From NCBI RefSeq assembly GCF_004362215.1, contig NZ_SNWR01000001.1, positions 4,384,001-4,448,000 on the forward strand: a stretch of DNA of 64,000 nt, given 5' to 3'. Below, in pieces: positions 15,525 to 23,779 of this stretch (the stretch's first letter is position 1; each line of letters opens with the position of its first letter). Source of the DNA: Paractinoplanes brasiliensis (GTDB lineage: Bacteria > Actinomycetota > Actinomycetes > Mycobacteriales > Micromonosporaceae). The position numbers and the translations under genes are program-made. The notes below the pieces were generated by a model. It saw only the letters and a program-made list of their open reading frames with translations, had not been told where the DNA came from and did not search any database.

Positions 15525-16981
15525 GAGGCGTTTCCGGTCAGGTTCCAGGACGCCAGGTGCAGGGCCGGGGCGGCGTAGCGGGTGCCGGACCAGCGATCGG
15601 GCAGCAGGATCGACTCGCTGCCGATGCCGAGCACCTGGCCGGGGCCGAGGGCCTGCGGGTACGACTGGGTGAAGCGCATGTTGCTCACCGCCGCGGTCAC
15701 CTCGCCGTTTTCGACCAGCCACACGCCGTTGCGGGTCAGGCCGGTGATGACCAGCGTCTTCGGGTCGAGGACGCGGGTGTACCACAGGTCGGTGATCAGC
15801 AGGCCACGCCGCACGCCGGCCACCAGCGGGCGGGCGGACTCGGCGACGGGGTTCGACGGCTCGGCCGGGGGCAGGCCTGGCTCGGTCGCGGCGAGCGCGG
15901 CCTCCAGCCGTACGTGGGTGGGGTAGGGACCCCAGGTGCGCGAGGCAGGCGAGGCATGACCGGTGGAGGCGGCCCCGGCCTCGGCCGCCGACGAGCGGTC
16001 GTGGGCCACCGCCTTGGTCACGCCCTCGCGCACCAGCACCAGCGACTCGCGCGGGGTGCCCTCGTCGTCGAACGGCAGGCCCGGCGCGGGTTCGGCCCGG
16101 CTGCCCAGCGGCTCGTCGATCAGCGTGATCGACGGGTCGAACTGCTCGGCGCCGAGTTCGGCGAACGACTGCTTCTGCGTGTACGCCTTGCCGTTGAACC
16201 CGAACACCGAGAAGTTGTCGAGCAGGTCGGCCACCGCCTCGGGCTCCAGCACCACCTCGTAGTGGCCCGGGGGCAGCTCGACCGGGTCCTGCCCGGCCCG
16301 AGCCTTGGCCGCCGCGCGTGCCCCCAGCACCGACCCGTCGAGGTCGCCCAGCCGTCCACTGGCCAGCCGGGCCACGCCGTCGGAGCCGGCGACCCGCGCG
16401 ATGCCGTCCATCGCGGCCTCGGCCGTGCGCCCCTCGACGGACTGCCCAGCGCTGTTGGCGAAGGCGGCCGAGCTGTAGGTCGTGCGGCAGTACCCGGCCG
16501 TCTCGAGGCCGCCGGCGGCGCGTACGAAGTCGCGGACCCGCTCGGCCCGCTCGGCCGGGGTGGCCCGCGCGGTCGCCTCGTCGAAGCCGAAGTCGAGCCC
16601 GGACCGCTCGCCCGAGCCGTGGTGACCCGCCGTCCGGTGCAGCGGGGTGGGTGGCGTCAGGCCGGGCCAGGTCGGGTCGGGCGGGCTCAGCCGCACCGCC
16701 GCGACCGTACGCTCGACGAGCCCGCGCAGGCCGCCCGCGTCGACGACCGTGGTCGCGCCCGACGCGGTGCGCCCGTCGAGGTGCAGCCGCAGCCGGACGT
16801 CGGTGACCGCGTCGGCCACGTTCTGGTGGATCATCGAGTTGGCGAAGCGGGTCAGCGCCTCGGCGTCGTGCTGCACCATGACCTCGGCCTCGGCGGCCGG
16901 CCCGGCCACCTGCCGCACCAGCTCGACGACCCGGGCCGCGAGCTCGAGCTCGGCCCCCTGACGGACGATCTCGATGCTCAT
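15518..16981 (-). CDS. tldE: TldE/PmbA-like partner of the TldD metallopeptidase
   Basis: 487-residue member of the TldD/PmbA family. In known systems TldD and TldE form a heterodimeric metalloprotease that trims peptides such as microcin precursors or antitoxins; TldE lacks the metal motif. No HExxxH is visible here, and GLPFDDEGTPRESLVLV plus the N-terminal FANSMIHQN match the non-catalytic type. The ORF is open far upstream, but ATG at 16981 overlaps the tldD stop (ATGA) and is the natural start. The substrate is unknown; no obvious modified-peptide gene is nearby. Confidence 0.85.
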   Translation of the reverse strand: MSIEIVRQGAELELAARVVELVRQVAGPAAEAEVMVQHDAEALTRFANSMIHQNVADAVTDVRLRLHLDGRTASGATTVVDAGGLRGLVERTVAAVRLSPPDPTWPGLTPPTPLHRTAGHHGSGERSGLDFGFDEATARATPAERAERVRDFVRAAGGLETAGYCRTTYSSAAFANSAGQSVEGRTAEAAMDGIARVAGSDGVARLASGRLGDLDGSVLGARAAAKARAGQDPVELPPGHYEVVLEPEAVADLLDNFSVFGFNGKAYTQKQSFAELGAEQFDPSITLIDEPLGSRAEPAPGLPFDDEGTPRESLVLVREGVTKAVAHDRSSAAEAGAASTGHASPASRTWGPYPTHVRLEAALAATEPGLPPAEPSNPVAESARPLVAGVRRGLLITDLWYTRVLDPKTLVITGLTRNGVWLVENGEVTAAVSNMRFTQSYPQALGPGQVLGIGSESILLPDRWSGTRYAAPALHLASWNLTGNASG

Positions 16982-18414
16982 CCGCGCACCCCCACCCGTA
17001 CGTTGGTGAACCGGGCCGGGGCGGCCGGATGACCGGTGTGCCCCACCTGCCCGGGCTGGCCCTTGCCGCAGTTCGGCGTGCCCCAGGGAACGATCTCGGA
17101 CGAGAGCATGTCCATCGACTGCCAGAACGTCGGGCCGATGCCGGTGTAGGTCGGATTGCGCAGCATGCGGCCGAGCTTGCCGTCCTTGATCTCGTAGCCG
17201 ATCTCGCAGCCGAACTGGAAGTTGAGCCGCCGGTCGTCGATCGACCAGGAGCGGTTGATGTCCATGAACACGCCGTCGGCGGTGTTCGCGATGATCTCGT
17301 CGAGTGTGTGCGGGCCCGGTTCGAGGCCCACATTGGTCATGCGGACCATGGGCAGCCGCGCCCAGCCGTCGGAGCGCACGCTGCCCGCGTAGTCGAGACC
17401 GGCCACGGCGGCCGAATCGCGCCCGGCCAGCACGCCGACCCAGATGCCGTCGCGTACGGCGTCGCGTCTGGTGGCCGGGGTGCCCTCGTCGTCGTAGCCG
17501 AAGCTGCCGAGCGCGCCCGGGATGCTCGGGTCGATCGTGATGTTCATCAGCTCGGAGCCGTAGCGCAGTGAGCCCAGCTTCGCCAGGTCGAGCCAGCTCG
17601 TGCCGGCGAACGCGGCCTCCCACCCGAGGATGCGGTCGAGCTCGATGGCGTGGCCGACCGACTCGTGGATCTGCAGCGCGAGCTGTTCGCCGCCGAGCAC
17701 CAGCGTGGTCTCGCCGGTGGGGCAGAGCGGGGCGCTGAGCAGAGCACGCGCTTCCTCAGCCATACGCGGGGCGTTGCCGACGAGGTCGAGGCGGTCGACC
17801 AGTTCCCAGCCACTGGTGCCGTACTGACCCCCGTACGAAGGCCAGGAGCGCCGCTGGATCTCGCCGTCGCCGAACACGCTGGCCCAGACACCGGCACCGC
17901 ACTCGCGGGTGTGCTGGTCGATGCGGTGGCCCTCGCTGGAGACGAACCACTTGCGGGTGTCCCACACCTGGTAGACCGCCTCGGCGAGGTCGGCCCCGGC
18001 CTGCTTGGCGGCGGCGGTCGCCCCCACCAGCAGGTCGCCCTTGGTGGAGAGCGACACCTCGAGCGGGTCGGTCTCGCAGTCGTTGGCCCAGCCGGCCTCG
18101 ATCGCGCCGCTGGGCACGAGGTCGACCGGTGGGCCGGGCACGGTGGCACTGGCCGCGGCGATCTGCGCGGCACGGCGGCCGGCGGCGCGTGCGGCCGAGT
18201 CGGACAGATCGGGCACGGCGTAGAAACCCCAGGAAGACCCCACCAGAGCGCGTACGCCCAGGCCGGCGCTCTCGCCCGAGCCGAGGTTCTCGATGTCGCC
18301 GTTGCGGGCGCTCATCGACTCCGCGCGGCGCACCATGACGCGGCAGTCGGCATAGCGTGCCCCCGACTCCAGAGCCGCCTGCACCGCAGCGGAAGCCTCA
18401 TCGAAGTGACTCAT
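16978..18414 (-). CDS. tldD: TldD-like metallopeptidase
   Basis: 478-residue catalytic subunit. The zinc motif HExxxH is seen as HESVGHAIELD near residue 240, and FGYDDEGTPATR near residue 300 is a family hallmark; GLGVRALVGSSWGFYA is also typical. It cleaves peptides with low sequence specificity in the cytoplasm once paired with TldE. ATG at 18414 precedes a compact two-gene operon with tldE, joined by ATGA. Assignment as TldD rather than PmbA rests on the intact HExxxH. Confidence 0.88.
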   Translation of the reverse strand: MSHFDEASAAVQAALESGARYADCRVMVRRAESMSARNGDIENLGSGESAGLGVRALVGSSWGFYAVPDLSDSAARAAGRRAAQIAAASATVPGPPVDLVPSGAIEAGWANDCETDPLEVSLSTKGDLLVGATAAAKQAGADLAEAVYQVWDTRKWFVSSEGHRIDQHTRECGAGVWASVFGDGEIQRRSWPSYGGQYGTSGWELVDRLDLVGNAPRMAEEARALLSAPLCPTGETTLVLGGEQLALQIHESVGHAIELDRILGWEAAFAGTSWLDLAKLGSLRYGSELMNITIDPSIPGALGSFGYDDEGTPATRRDAVRDGIWVGVLAGRDSAAVAGLDYAGSVRSDGWARLPMVRMTNVGLEPGPHTLDEIIANTADGVFMDINRSWSIDDRRLNFQFGCEIGYEIKDGKLGRMLRNPTYTGIGPTFWQSMDMLSSEIVPWGTPNCGKGQPGQVGHTGHPAAPARFTNVRVGVRG

Positions 18415-18456
18415 GCGCCGACCCTATGGGACCGGTACGACATTTCCGAGCCGTGA

Positions 18457-20286
18457 TCAGCGCCCGCGGAGGAAGGCCAGTTCCTCGTCCGCGGTGGCCG
18501 ACGGACGCGAGGGCACGCCGATCAGCAGCAGGGCCGGGTGGGAGCCGGCGTCGCGCAAGGCGTGCTTTTCGTAGATGTCGGCCGAGTCGCGGTGGTCGCC
18601 CAGGTAACGCTCGGCCACGACCACGGGCTCGTCGTGCCAGTCGACGATCGGGTTGCGGGCCGCGCCCCGGTGGAAGACGTCCGGGCGGCGCAGGACGGCC
18701 ATCGCGGCCAGCCAGCCGCCGGCGCCCCGCCCGCGGACCGCGACCGTCCCCAGGTCGAGGTCCGGGTGCTTGCCCTGCAACGCGAGCAGCGCGTCGACCT
18801 GATCCGCCAGAGACACGTCGACGAGGCGGCGGTGCACCACCTTCTCGAAGCTGGGCGCTACCCCGGGCGTGCCCCGGCCGTCGATGCTGACCACGGCGAA
18901 CCCGGCGTCGGCCCACCACTGCCTCTCCTGCCACGCGGCGGGATCGTTGACCACCTGCTGATGACCGGGACCGTCGCCCAGCGTCACCAGCACCGGGATC
19001 TTGTTGCCGCCGACGAACGCGGTGGGATAGAGCACCGCGGCGGGCAGGCGGCGGTCGGTGACACGTTCGAGCGCGGGGGCGGGGGCGTACGGGAGCGGCG
19101 CGCTCAAGTCGCCCAGGGCGGCCACCCGGGTCTCGCCGCGCCACACCACGTCGTCCAGGACCAGCACGTCGCCACCGGTCACGGCGCGGTGCCAGCCCGG
19201 TGCTCCGGTCGCGTCGCGCGCCTCGGCCCCGCCGCTGCCCAGCGACGTGCGTACGCGGAAAACCGCCTGGGTCGCCGGGTCGCCGTCCGTGCCCTCGACG
19301 ATCAGGTCCGGTGACGGGCTGCCCGGTCGCGGCGCTGTGCCCACCACCCGCCGCACGTAGAGGCCGGGCGGGGTGAGCAGGCTGCCGTCGGCGAACAGGC
19401 AGCGCGCGTCGAACCCGTCGTGCGCCAGTTCGCCGCCGACCAGCACCCGGCCGTCGGGCAGGTGCCGTGGCGTGCCGGGAACCGGTTCGACCCAGCGGGG
19501 GTCGGCCAGCTCGGCGTGCACCTGCGTCTCGCCCGTACGCGGGTCGACCGCGAGCACCAGCCCGTGCTGCTGCAGGCGGCGCAGCACGGTGATCAGGGGA
19601 CCGCCGCCGTCCTCCCAGCGCACGCTGACCACGTGCGGATACGTCTCGCGGTCCCAGTGCACGTCGACCCAGCCGAAGTCCAGGTCGAGCAGGTGCAGGC
19701 TGGTCGTGGCGGCCGTACGCGCGGCCAGGATGCGCGTGCCGTCGGGAGCCCACCACCAGCCGCGATCTCGCCCGAGGCGGCGAGCCGTCTCGTCGGCGAC
19801 ACCCCAGCCGATCGTGCCGCCGTGCTCGCGCCACGCGTTGCCGGGCTCGCCGGCCAGCAGGCGGTCACCGTCCGGCCCCACCACCCGGAGCGACGGGGAG
19901 CCGCTGCCGTGGCTGACGTAACCGATGCTGACGCCGAGCGGATCGGGCCGCGGGTCCTCGGCCGTCTCGTCGGTCGCCACCTCGGTGACCGCGCCGCGAA
20001 CCAGGTCGGCCCGGAACACGCGGCCCTCGCGGGCGAAGGCGGCCACACGGGCATCCCGGTCGGTCGCGTACGCGCTCACGGGTCCCGGCGCGACCAGGGA
20101 TTCGGCCGCGGTCGCCACGTCGAGCACCCAGAGCGACGCGACCGGATCCTGGGGACCGCTGGACCGCAGGAACGCCACTCGCCGGCCGTCCGCTCCGACT
20201 GTCACCGCGTGCGGCGCGCCGTAGCGGAAGTGACCGGTGCGCTCCGCGAGTCCTGGGAAGTCCACCCGGACAGCATCGCTGATCAA
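18457..20286 (-). CDS. S9 prolyl-oligopeptidase/DPP-IV-like protein, probably catalytically dead
   Basis: About 609 residues: an N-terminal beta-propeller region (DPP_IV-like) and a C-terminal alpha/beta-hydrolase domain. Active S9 enzymes carry GxSxGG with the nucleophile serine; here the position reads RGRGAGGWLA, so Ser is Gly. The normal C-terminus, with the catalytic His some 60 residues further on, is missing: the protein stops at ATADEELAFLRGR. Surrounding sequence (AVLRRPDVFH, AERYLGD) is well kept, so it looks like a pseudoenzyme rather than fresh decay. The start is uncertain: TTG at 20286 has a G-rich ribosome site, GTG at 20265 is an alternative. It is divergent from mshB. Confidence 0.75.
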   Translation of the reverse strand: MISDAVRVDFPGLAERTGHFRYGAPHAVTVGADGRRVAFLRSSGPQDPVASLWVLDVATAAESLVAPGPVSAYATDRDARVAAFAREGRVFRADLVRGAVTEVATDETAEDPRPDPLGVSIGYVSHGSGSPSLRVVGPDGDRLLAGEPGNAWREHGGTIGWGVADETARRLGRDRGWWWAPDGTRILAARTAATTSLHLLDLDFGWVDVHWDRETYPHVVSVRWEDGGGPLITVLRRLQQHGLVLAVDPRTGETQVHAELADPRWVEPVPGTPRHLPDGRVLVGGELAHDGFDARCLFADGSLLTPPGLYVRRVVGTAPRPGSPSPDLIVEGTDGDPATQAVFRVRTSLGSGGAEARDATGAPGWHRAVTGGDVLVLDDVVWRGETRVAALGDLSAPLPYAPAPALERVTDRRLPAAVLYPTAFVGGNKIPVLVTLGDGPGHQQVVNDPAAWQERQWWADAGFAVVSIDGRGTPGVAPSFEKVVHRRLVDVSLADQVDALLALQGKHPDLDLGTVAVRGRGAGGWLAAMAVLRRPDVFHRGAARNPIVDWHDEPVVVAERYLGDHRDSADIYEKHALRDAGSHPALLLIGVPSRPSATADEELAFLRGR

Positions 20287-20345
20287 GGGCCCCCTGTGCG
20301 TCCCGAACCGAGCACGGCATCCCCGGGCTTCGTGATGATCCCGCG

Positions 20346-20351
20346 TACAGT
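20346..20351 (+). promoter_or_regulatory. -10 element of mshB, leaderless
   Basis: TACAGT ends seven bases before the mshB GTG at 20359; no Shine-Dalgarno is visible. Confidence 0.45.
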
Positions 20352-20358
20352 TGCGCGC

Positions 20359-21261
20359 GTGACTGACGCTCTGCCCGCGCGACGGCTGCTGCTGGTGCAC
20401 GCCCACCCCGACGACGAGGTCACCGGCACCGGCGCCACCATGGCCCACTATGCCGCCTCCGGCGCCCACGTGACGCTCGTGACCTGCACGCTCGGCGAGG
20501 AAGGCGAGATCCACGTCCCCCAACTGGCGCAGCTCGAGGCGGCCCAGGCCGACCAGCTCGGCGGCTATCGGCTGGTCGAGCTGGGCCGCGCGTGCGCCGC
20601 TCTCGGCGTGACCGACCACCGGTTCCTCGGCGGCGCCGGGCGTTACCGCGACTCCGGCATGATGGGCCTGCCCACCAATGACCACCCCCGCGCGTTCTGG
20701 CGGGCCGACCTCGACGAGGCCGCGGCCCACCTGGTCGAGGTCATGCGCGAGGTCAAGCCCCAGGTGATGATCACGTACGACCCGAACGGGTTCTACGGGC
20801 ATCCCGACCACATCCAGGCGCACCGGGTGGCCATGCGGGCGGCCGAGCTGGCCGGCGACGACGCCCCGCAGAAGATTTACTGGACGGCCATGCCGCTGAG
20901 CGTGCTGCGCGACGGCATGGACGCGTTCCGCGAGCTCTCCGACAACCCGTTCGCCGGTGTCGAAAAGGTGGAGGACCTGCCGTTCGGCCACCCCGACGAC
21001 GAGATCGCGGCCCGCATCGACGGCACCGATTTCTATCAGCAGAAGACCGCGGCCATGAAGGCCCACGCCACCCAGATTCCCGACAACTCCTGGCTGTACG
21101 GTATCGCCGGGGACTTCGGCGGCGAGTTCATGGGCGTGGAGTACTTCACCATCGCCAAGGGCACGCGCGGCCCGGGTGAGGGCCCGCACGGCTGGGAGAG
21201 TGACCTGTTCAGCGGTCTCGAGCTCGAGCAGCAGGCGGCGGCCGACGCGGCCACCCGATGA
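20359..21261 (+). CDS. mshB: N-acetyl-1-D-myo-inositol-2-amino-2-deoxy-glucopyranoside deacetylase
   Basis: 300-residue zinc deacetylase of mycothiol biosynthesis; it removes acetate from GlcNAc-inositol to give GlcN-inositol, the acceptor for MshC. The LmbE/PIG-L motif HAHPDDE is at residues 14-20, and GHPDHIQAH around residue 150 supplies a further metal ligand. Length is close to the mycobacterial enzyme. The related amidase Mca is the main alternative; MshB is favoured by length and by the following membrane-protein gene and fdxA-dapC, a context known from mycobacteria. The ORF is open upstream, but GTG at 20359 gives the proper N-terminus. Confidence 0.88.
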   Translation: MTDALPARRLLLVHAHPDDEVTGTGATMAHYAASGAHVTLVTCTLGEEGEIHVPQLAQLEAAQADQLGGYRLVELGRACAALGVTDHRFLGGAGRYRDSGMMGLPTNDHPRAFWRADLDEAAAHLVEVMREVKPQVMITYDPNGFYGHPDHIQAHRVAMRAAELAGDDAPQKIYWTAMPLSVLRDGMDAFRELSDNPFAGVEKVEDLPFGHPDDEIAARIDGTDFYQQKTAAMKAHATQIPDNSWLYGIAGDFGGEFMGVEYFTIAKGTRGPGEGPHGWESDLFSGLELEQQAAADAATR

Positions 21262-21752
21262 GCACCGGTCACGAGACCGAAGTGAGCACGCCCCCGGAGC
21301 AAACGCCCGCTCCTGAGCCGAGGAAGCCGGCCGACTGGGAGCCGCTGATCCGGGCCGGCGGCGTCGTGGTCTCGATCCTGGCCGCCCTGATCAGCGGCTT
21401 TCTCGAGATCAACCTGAGCACGCTGCGGTCGGGTGACCTCGTGACGATCTGGCGGGGCGACGCGATCGGCTCCGGCGGCGGCCCGCTGCTCGGCCTGTCG
21501 ATCCTGCTGGCCGGCGGGCTGAACTGGGCGATCGCCTGGTTCGCCGTCACCACCACCCGGCGCCGCTGGGCGCTGGCCCCGCCGTGGGCGCTGTGGACGC
21601 TGCTCATGCTGGGCGCGGCGGGAGTACGCACCGACGAGGGCGACTACCTGCTCGGCGGTGAGAACTGGGTGGCGCTGGTCATGATCCTGGTCGGGAGCCT
21701 CACGTACGCCATCTTCTCCTATCGATTGATCTTGAAGCGCAGCCTGCCGTAA
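21258..21752 (+). CDS. Small membrane protein coupled to mshB
   Basis: 164 residues, function unknown. A Pro/Glu-rich N-terminus (about 30 residues) precedes four likely hydrophobic helices (near 32-52, 70-92, 100-118 and 134-155). ATG overlaps the mshB stop (ATGA), so it is co-translated. A small membrane protein also follows mshB in mycobacteria (as I recall, at the Rv1171 position), so the pairing appears conserved. A role in mycothiol metabolism is only guilt by association. Confidence 0.7.
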   Translation: MSTGHETEVSTPPEQTPAPEPRKPADWEPLIRAGGVVVSILAALISGFLEINLSTLRSGDLVTIWRGDAIGSGGGPLLGLSILLAGGLNWAIAWFAVTTTRRRWALAPPWALWTLLMLGAAGVRTDEGDYLLGGENWVALVMILVGSLTYAIFSYRLILKRSLP

Positions 21753-21920
21753 CCGGGTCCTCAGCAGATTCCCAGCCTTCGCACAGGACTCCTTGGCGCG
21801 TCATCCGCAAGGATGGCCACGAGGTCGAGCGCGAGAGGTTTCCCTGGCGCTACGATCCCGAGCCACGATTCGTCTGCGGCGGTACGGAGCAGGTCCGCCG
21901 GGAAGGTTCCGGGAGGGGCA

Positions 21921-22394
21921 ATGAGGCAGCAGCGTTGGTTCCCGATCGCGGCGCTGGCGATCGGACTGTTCGCGATCAATGCGGTGGCCCGCCTGGTCAC
22001 CCGGTTCGGCTTCGACAACAACGACGACGCCGCCGGCACGCGCGCCACGGTGATCATGTTCGCCCTGATCGGCGCCGTGCTCGCCGTCTACGCGTTCAGC
22101 GCCTCGCGCGGCCGGCCCCCGTCGCAGTGGCTCGTGCCCGACTGGGCGCTCGGCGTGGCCGGCGCGATGGTGCTGACCCTCCTGGTAGGACCGTTCATCA
22201 GTGGCAGCGGGCCGTTCTCGGGCGGCTCCGACCGCTTCTTCGCCCAGATCGCCCTGTACGCCGCGTTTGCCGGCGGGGGCACGCTGGTCGGCTACTGGAT
22301 CTCGGTTGCGCTCGGCCTCGACTACCGCTCGCGCTCGCTCAAGGCCTTCACCGAGACCCGCATGGCCAAGCCGCGCCGGCCCGTCCGCCGCTGA
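21921..22394 (+). CDS. Hypothetical four-helix membrane protein
   Basis: 157 residues, not recognised. Four hydrophobic segments are visible (from about residue 6, 40, 78 and 110), ending in a basic tail KPRRPVRR that probably faces the cytoplasm. ATG at 21921 has a strong GGAGGGG ribosome site; an open frame further upstream lacks one. It lies 168 bases after the mshB-coupled gene and converges on the GNAT gene with a 10-base gap. No function can be proposed. Confidence 0.65.
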   Translation: MRQQRWFPIAALAIGLFAINAVARLVTRFGFDNNDDAAGTRATVIMFALIGAVLAVYAFSASRGRPPSQWLVPDWALGVAGAMVLTLLVGPFISGSGPFSGGSDRFFAQIALYAAFAGGGTLVGYWISVALGLDYRSRSLKAFTETRMAKPRRPVRR

Positions 22395-22404
22395 GCTCCC
22401 CCTT

Positions 22405-23370
22405 TCAGGGCTGCGGGGCCTCGCGGGTCAGGTAGGTGTGGTGGGTGGTGAAGCCCACCCGCCCGTAAAGCGCGACAGCGCTCGTGTTGCGCTCCTCGAC
22501 CTGCAGATAGACCCGTGCGCCGCCGCGCTGGGCGCCCCACTGGGCCAGCTCGCGCAACACGTGCTGGGCCAGGCCCTGCCGGCGGGCGTGCGGAGCGGTC
22601 TGCAGCAGCGACACGCCGAGCCATCGGCCGGGGCCGGTGACCGCGCCCCGGCCCACCGCCAGCAGGCCACCGCCGGCGTCGCGGACCTGGGCGAAGACGA
22701 CATCGGCGGGGGCGGTCAGGATGCGGCGGGCGGCGGCCGGAAGCGTGCCCTTGTGCTCGGCCACCATGGCCAGCCAGTCGTCGGCGAGGCTGTCGGCGAG
22801 CTCGGCCGGGGGCAGGTCGGATCGGGCCGGCAACGCGGCGAGCAGCGAGGCCGGCGAGGCCGTCTGCACCAGCGTGAGCGGCCGGGCACTCCAGCCGCGG
22901 GCGTCCAGGGCGGCGTTGACCGGGGCCGCCAGCGGCATCGGCGCGTTGATCAGCGTGCGCTGGCCGTGTGCGGAATACCACTCCTGTACGGCGTCCACGG
23001 CCGCCTCGAGCGGGCGGTCGGGATCGCCCACGGCCAGGGCCGAATTCGCCCGGCCCGTCCAGTTCTCGGCCGCCCGCAGGATCCAGCTGCCCAGCCTGGC
23101 CTGTGTCGGGGCCGGCCACGCGTCGTTCGCGGCCAGTTCGAGGGCGATGACCTCGGCCGCGGGCGGGCGCCGGGCGGGCGGAACCCGTTTGGCGCGATGA
23201 ACCTCACGCAGAGGGACGCGGACGGTGCCCTTGTCGGTGGCGATCGTAAGATCGGTCTCGGTGAGCCCGACCAGCTCACCCAGGGCATCCGAGTAGAGCG
23301 TCCGATTCTGGGAAACGCCTACAATTCGGCGTACCACCACCCGGTGTCCCACATCCTGCCGACGGAGCAC
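22405..23370 (-). CDS. Two-part GNAT N-acetyltransferase (Rv0428c-like)
   Basis: 321 residues. The first 60 or so residues form a small beta-rich, SH3-like segment (GVSQNRTLYSDALGELVGL...TVRVPLREV, quoted in part), as in the actinobacterial Rv0428c-type acetyltransferases. The C-terminal GNAT domain has the acetyl-CoA loop in QTAPHARRQGLAQHVLRELA and the closing VEERNTSAVALYGRVGF. It should transfer acetyl from acetyl-CoA to an amine; substrate unknown. GTG at 23370 has an AGGAGG ribosome site. It is divergent from fdxA with an 82-bp shared promoter region. Confidence 0.82.
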   Translation of the reverse strand: MLRRQDVGHRVVVRRIVGVSQNRTLYSDALGELVGLTETDLTIATDKGTVRVPLREVHRAKRVPPARRPPAAEVIALELAANDAWPAPTQARLGSWILRAAENWTGRANSALAVGDPDRPLEAAVDAVQEWYSAHGQRTLINAPMPLAAPVNAALDARGWSARPLTLVQTASPASLLAALPARSDLPPAELADSLADDWLAMVAEHKGTLPAAARRILTAPADVVFAQVRDAGGGLLAVGRGAVTGPGRWLGVSLLQTAPHARRQGLAQHVLRELAQWGAQRGGARVYLQVEERNTSAVALYGRVGFTTHHTYLTREAPQP

Positions 23371-23452
23371 GTGTCACCTCCTCCGGCGGTGATACTAGGC
23401 TCTGCAACTGTCGCCGGCGGTCCCCGCGGCGTGGCTTTGGAGGGAAAGACCC

Positions 23453-23779
23453 GTGACCTACATCATCGCCGAGCCGTGCGTCGATGTGCTCGACAAGGCG
23501 TGCATCGAGGAATGCCCGGTCGACTGCATCTACGAGGGCAACCGGATGCTCTACATCCACCCCGATGAGTGCGTCGACTGCGGGGCCTGTGAGCCGGTCT
23601 GCCCGGTCGAAGCGATCTTCTACGAGGACGACGTCCCCGACCAGTGGAAGGACTACACGACGGCGAACTACGAGTTCTTCGAGGACCTCGGTTCGCCCGG
23701 CGGCGCCGCCAAGGTCGGCAAGATCGACAAGGACACGCCGTTCGTCGCGTCGCAGCCCCCGAGGGGGGACGAGCACTGA
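23453..23779 (+). CDS. fdxA: 7Fe ferredoxin
   Basis: 108-residue soluble ferredoxin with one [3Fe-4S] and one [4Fe-4S] cluster. CVDVLDKACIEECPVDC followed by CVDCGACEPVCP is the actinobacterial FdxA/FdxC pattern, nearly identical to mycobacterial ferredoxin. The C-terminal half has no cysteine. GTG at 23453 follows a GGAGGGAAAG ribosome site. Its stop codon overlaps the proposed start of dapC, and the fdx-dapC pairing is shared with mycobacteria. Redox partner unknown. Confidence 0.95.
   Translation: MTYIIAEPCVDVLDKACIEECPVDCIYEGNRMLYIHPDECVDCGACEPVCPVEAIFYEDDVPDQWKDYTTANYEFFEDLGSPGGAAKVGKIDKDTPFVASQPPRGDEH

Noticed and set aside
15179..17032. Long plus-strand reading frame opposite tldE
   Set aside because: Composition is that of an antisense shadow and it is covered by the well-supported minus-strand tldE gene.
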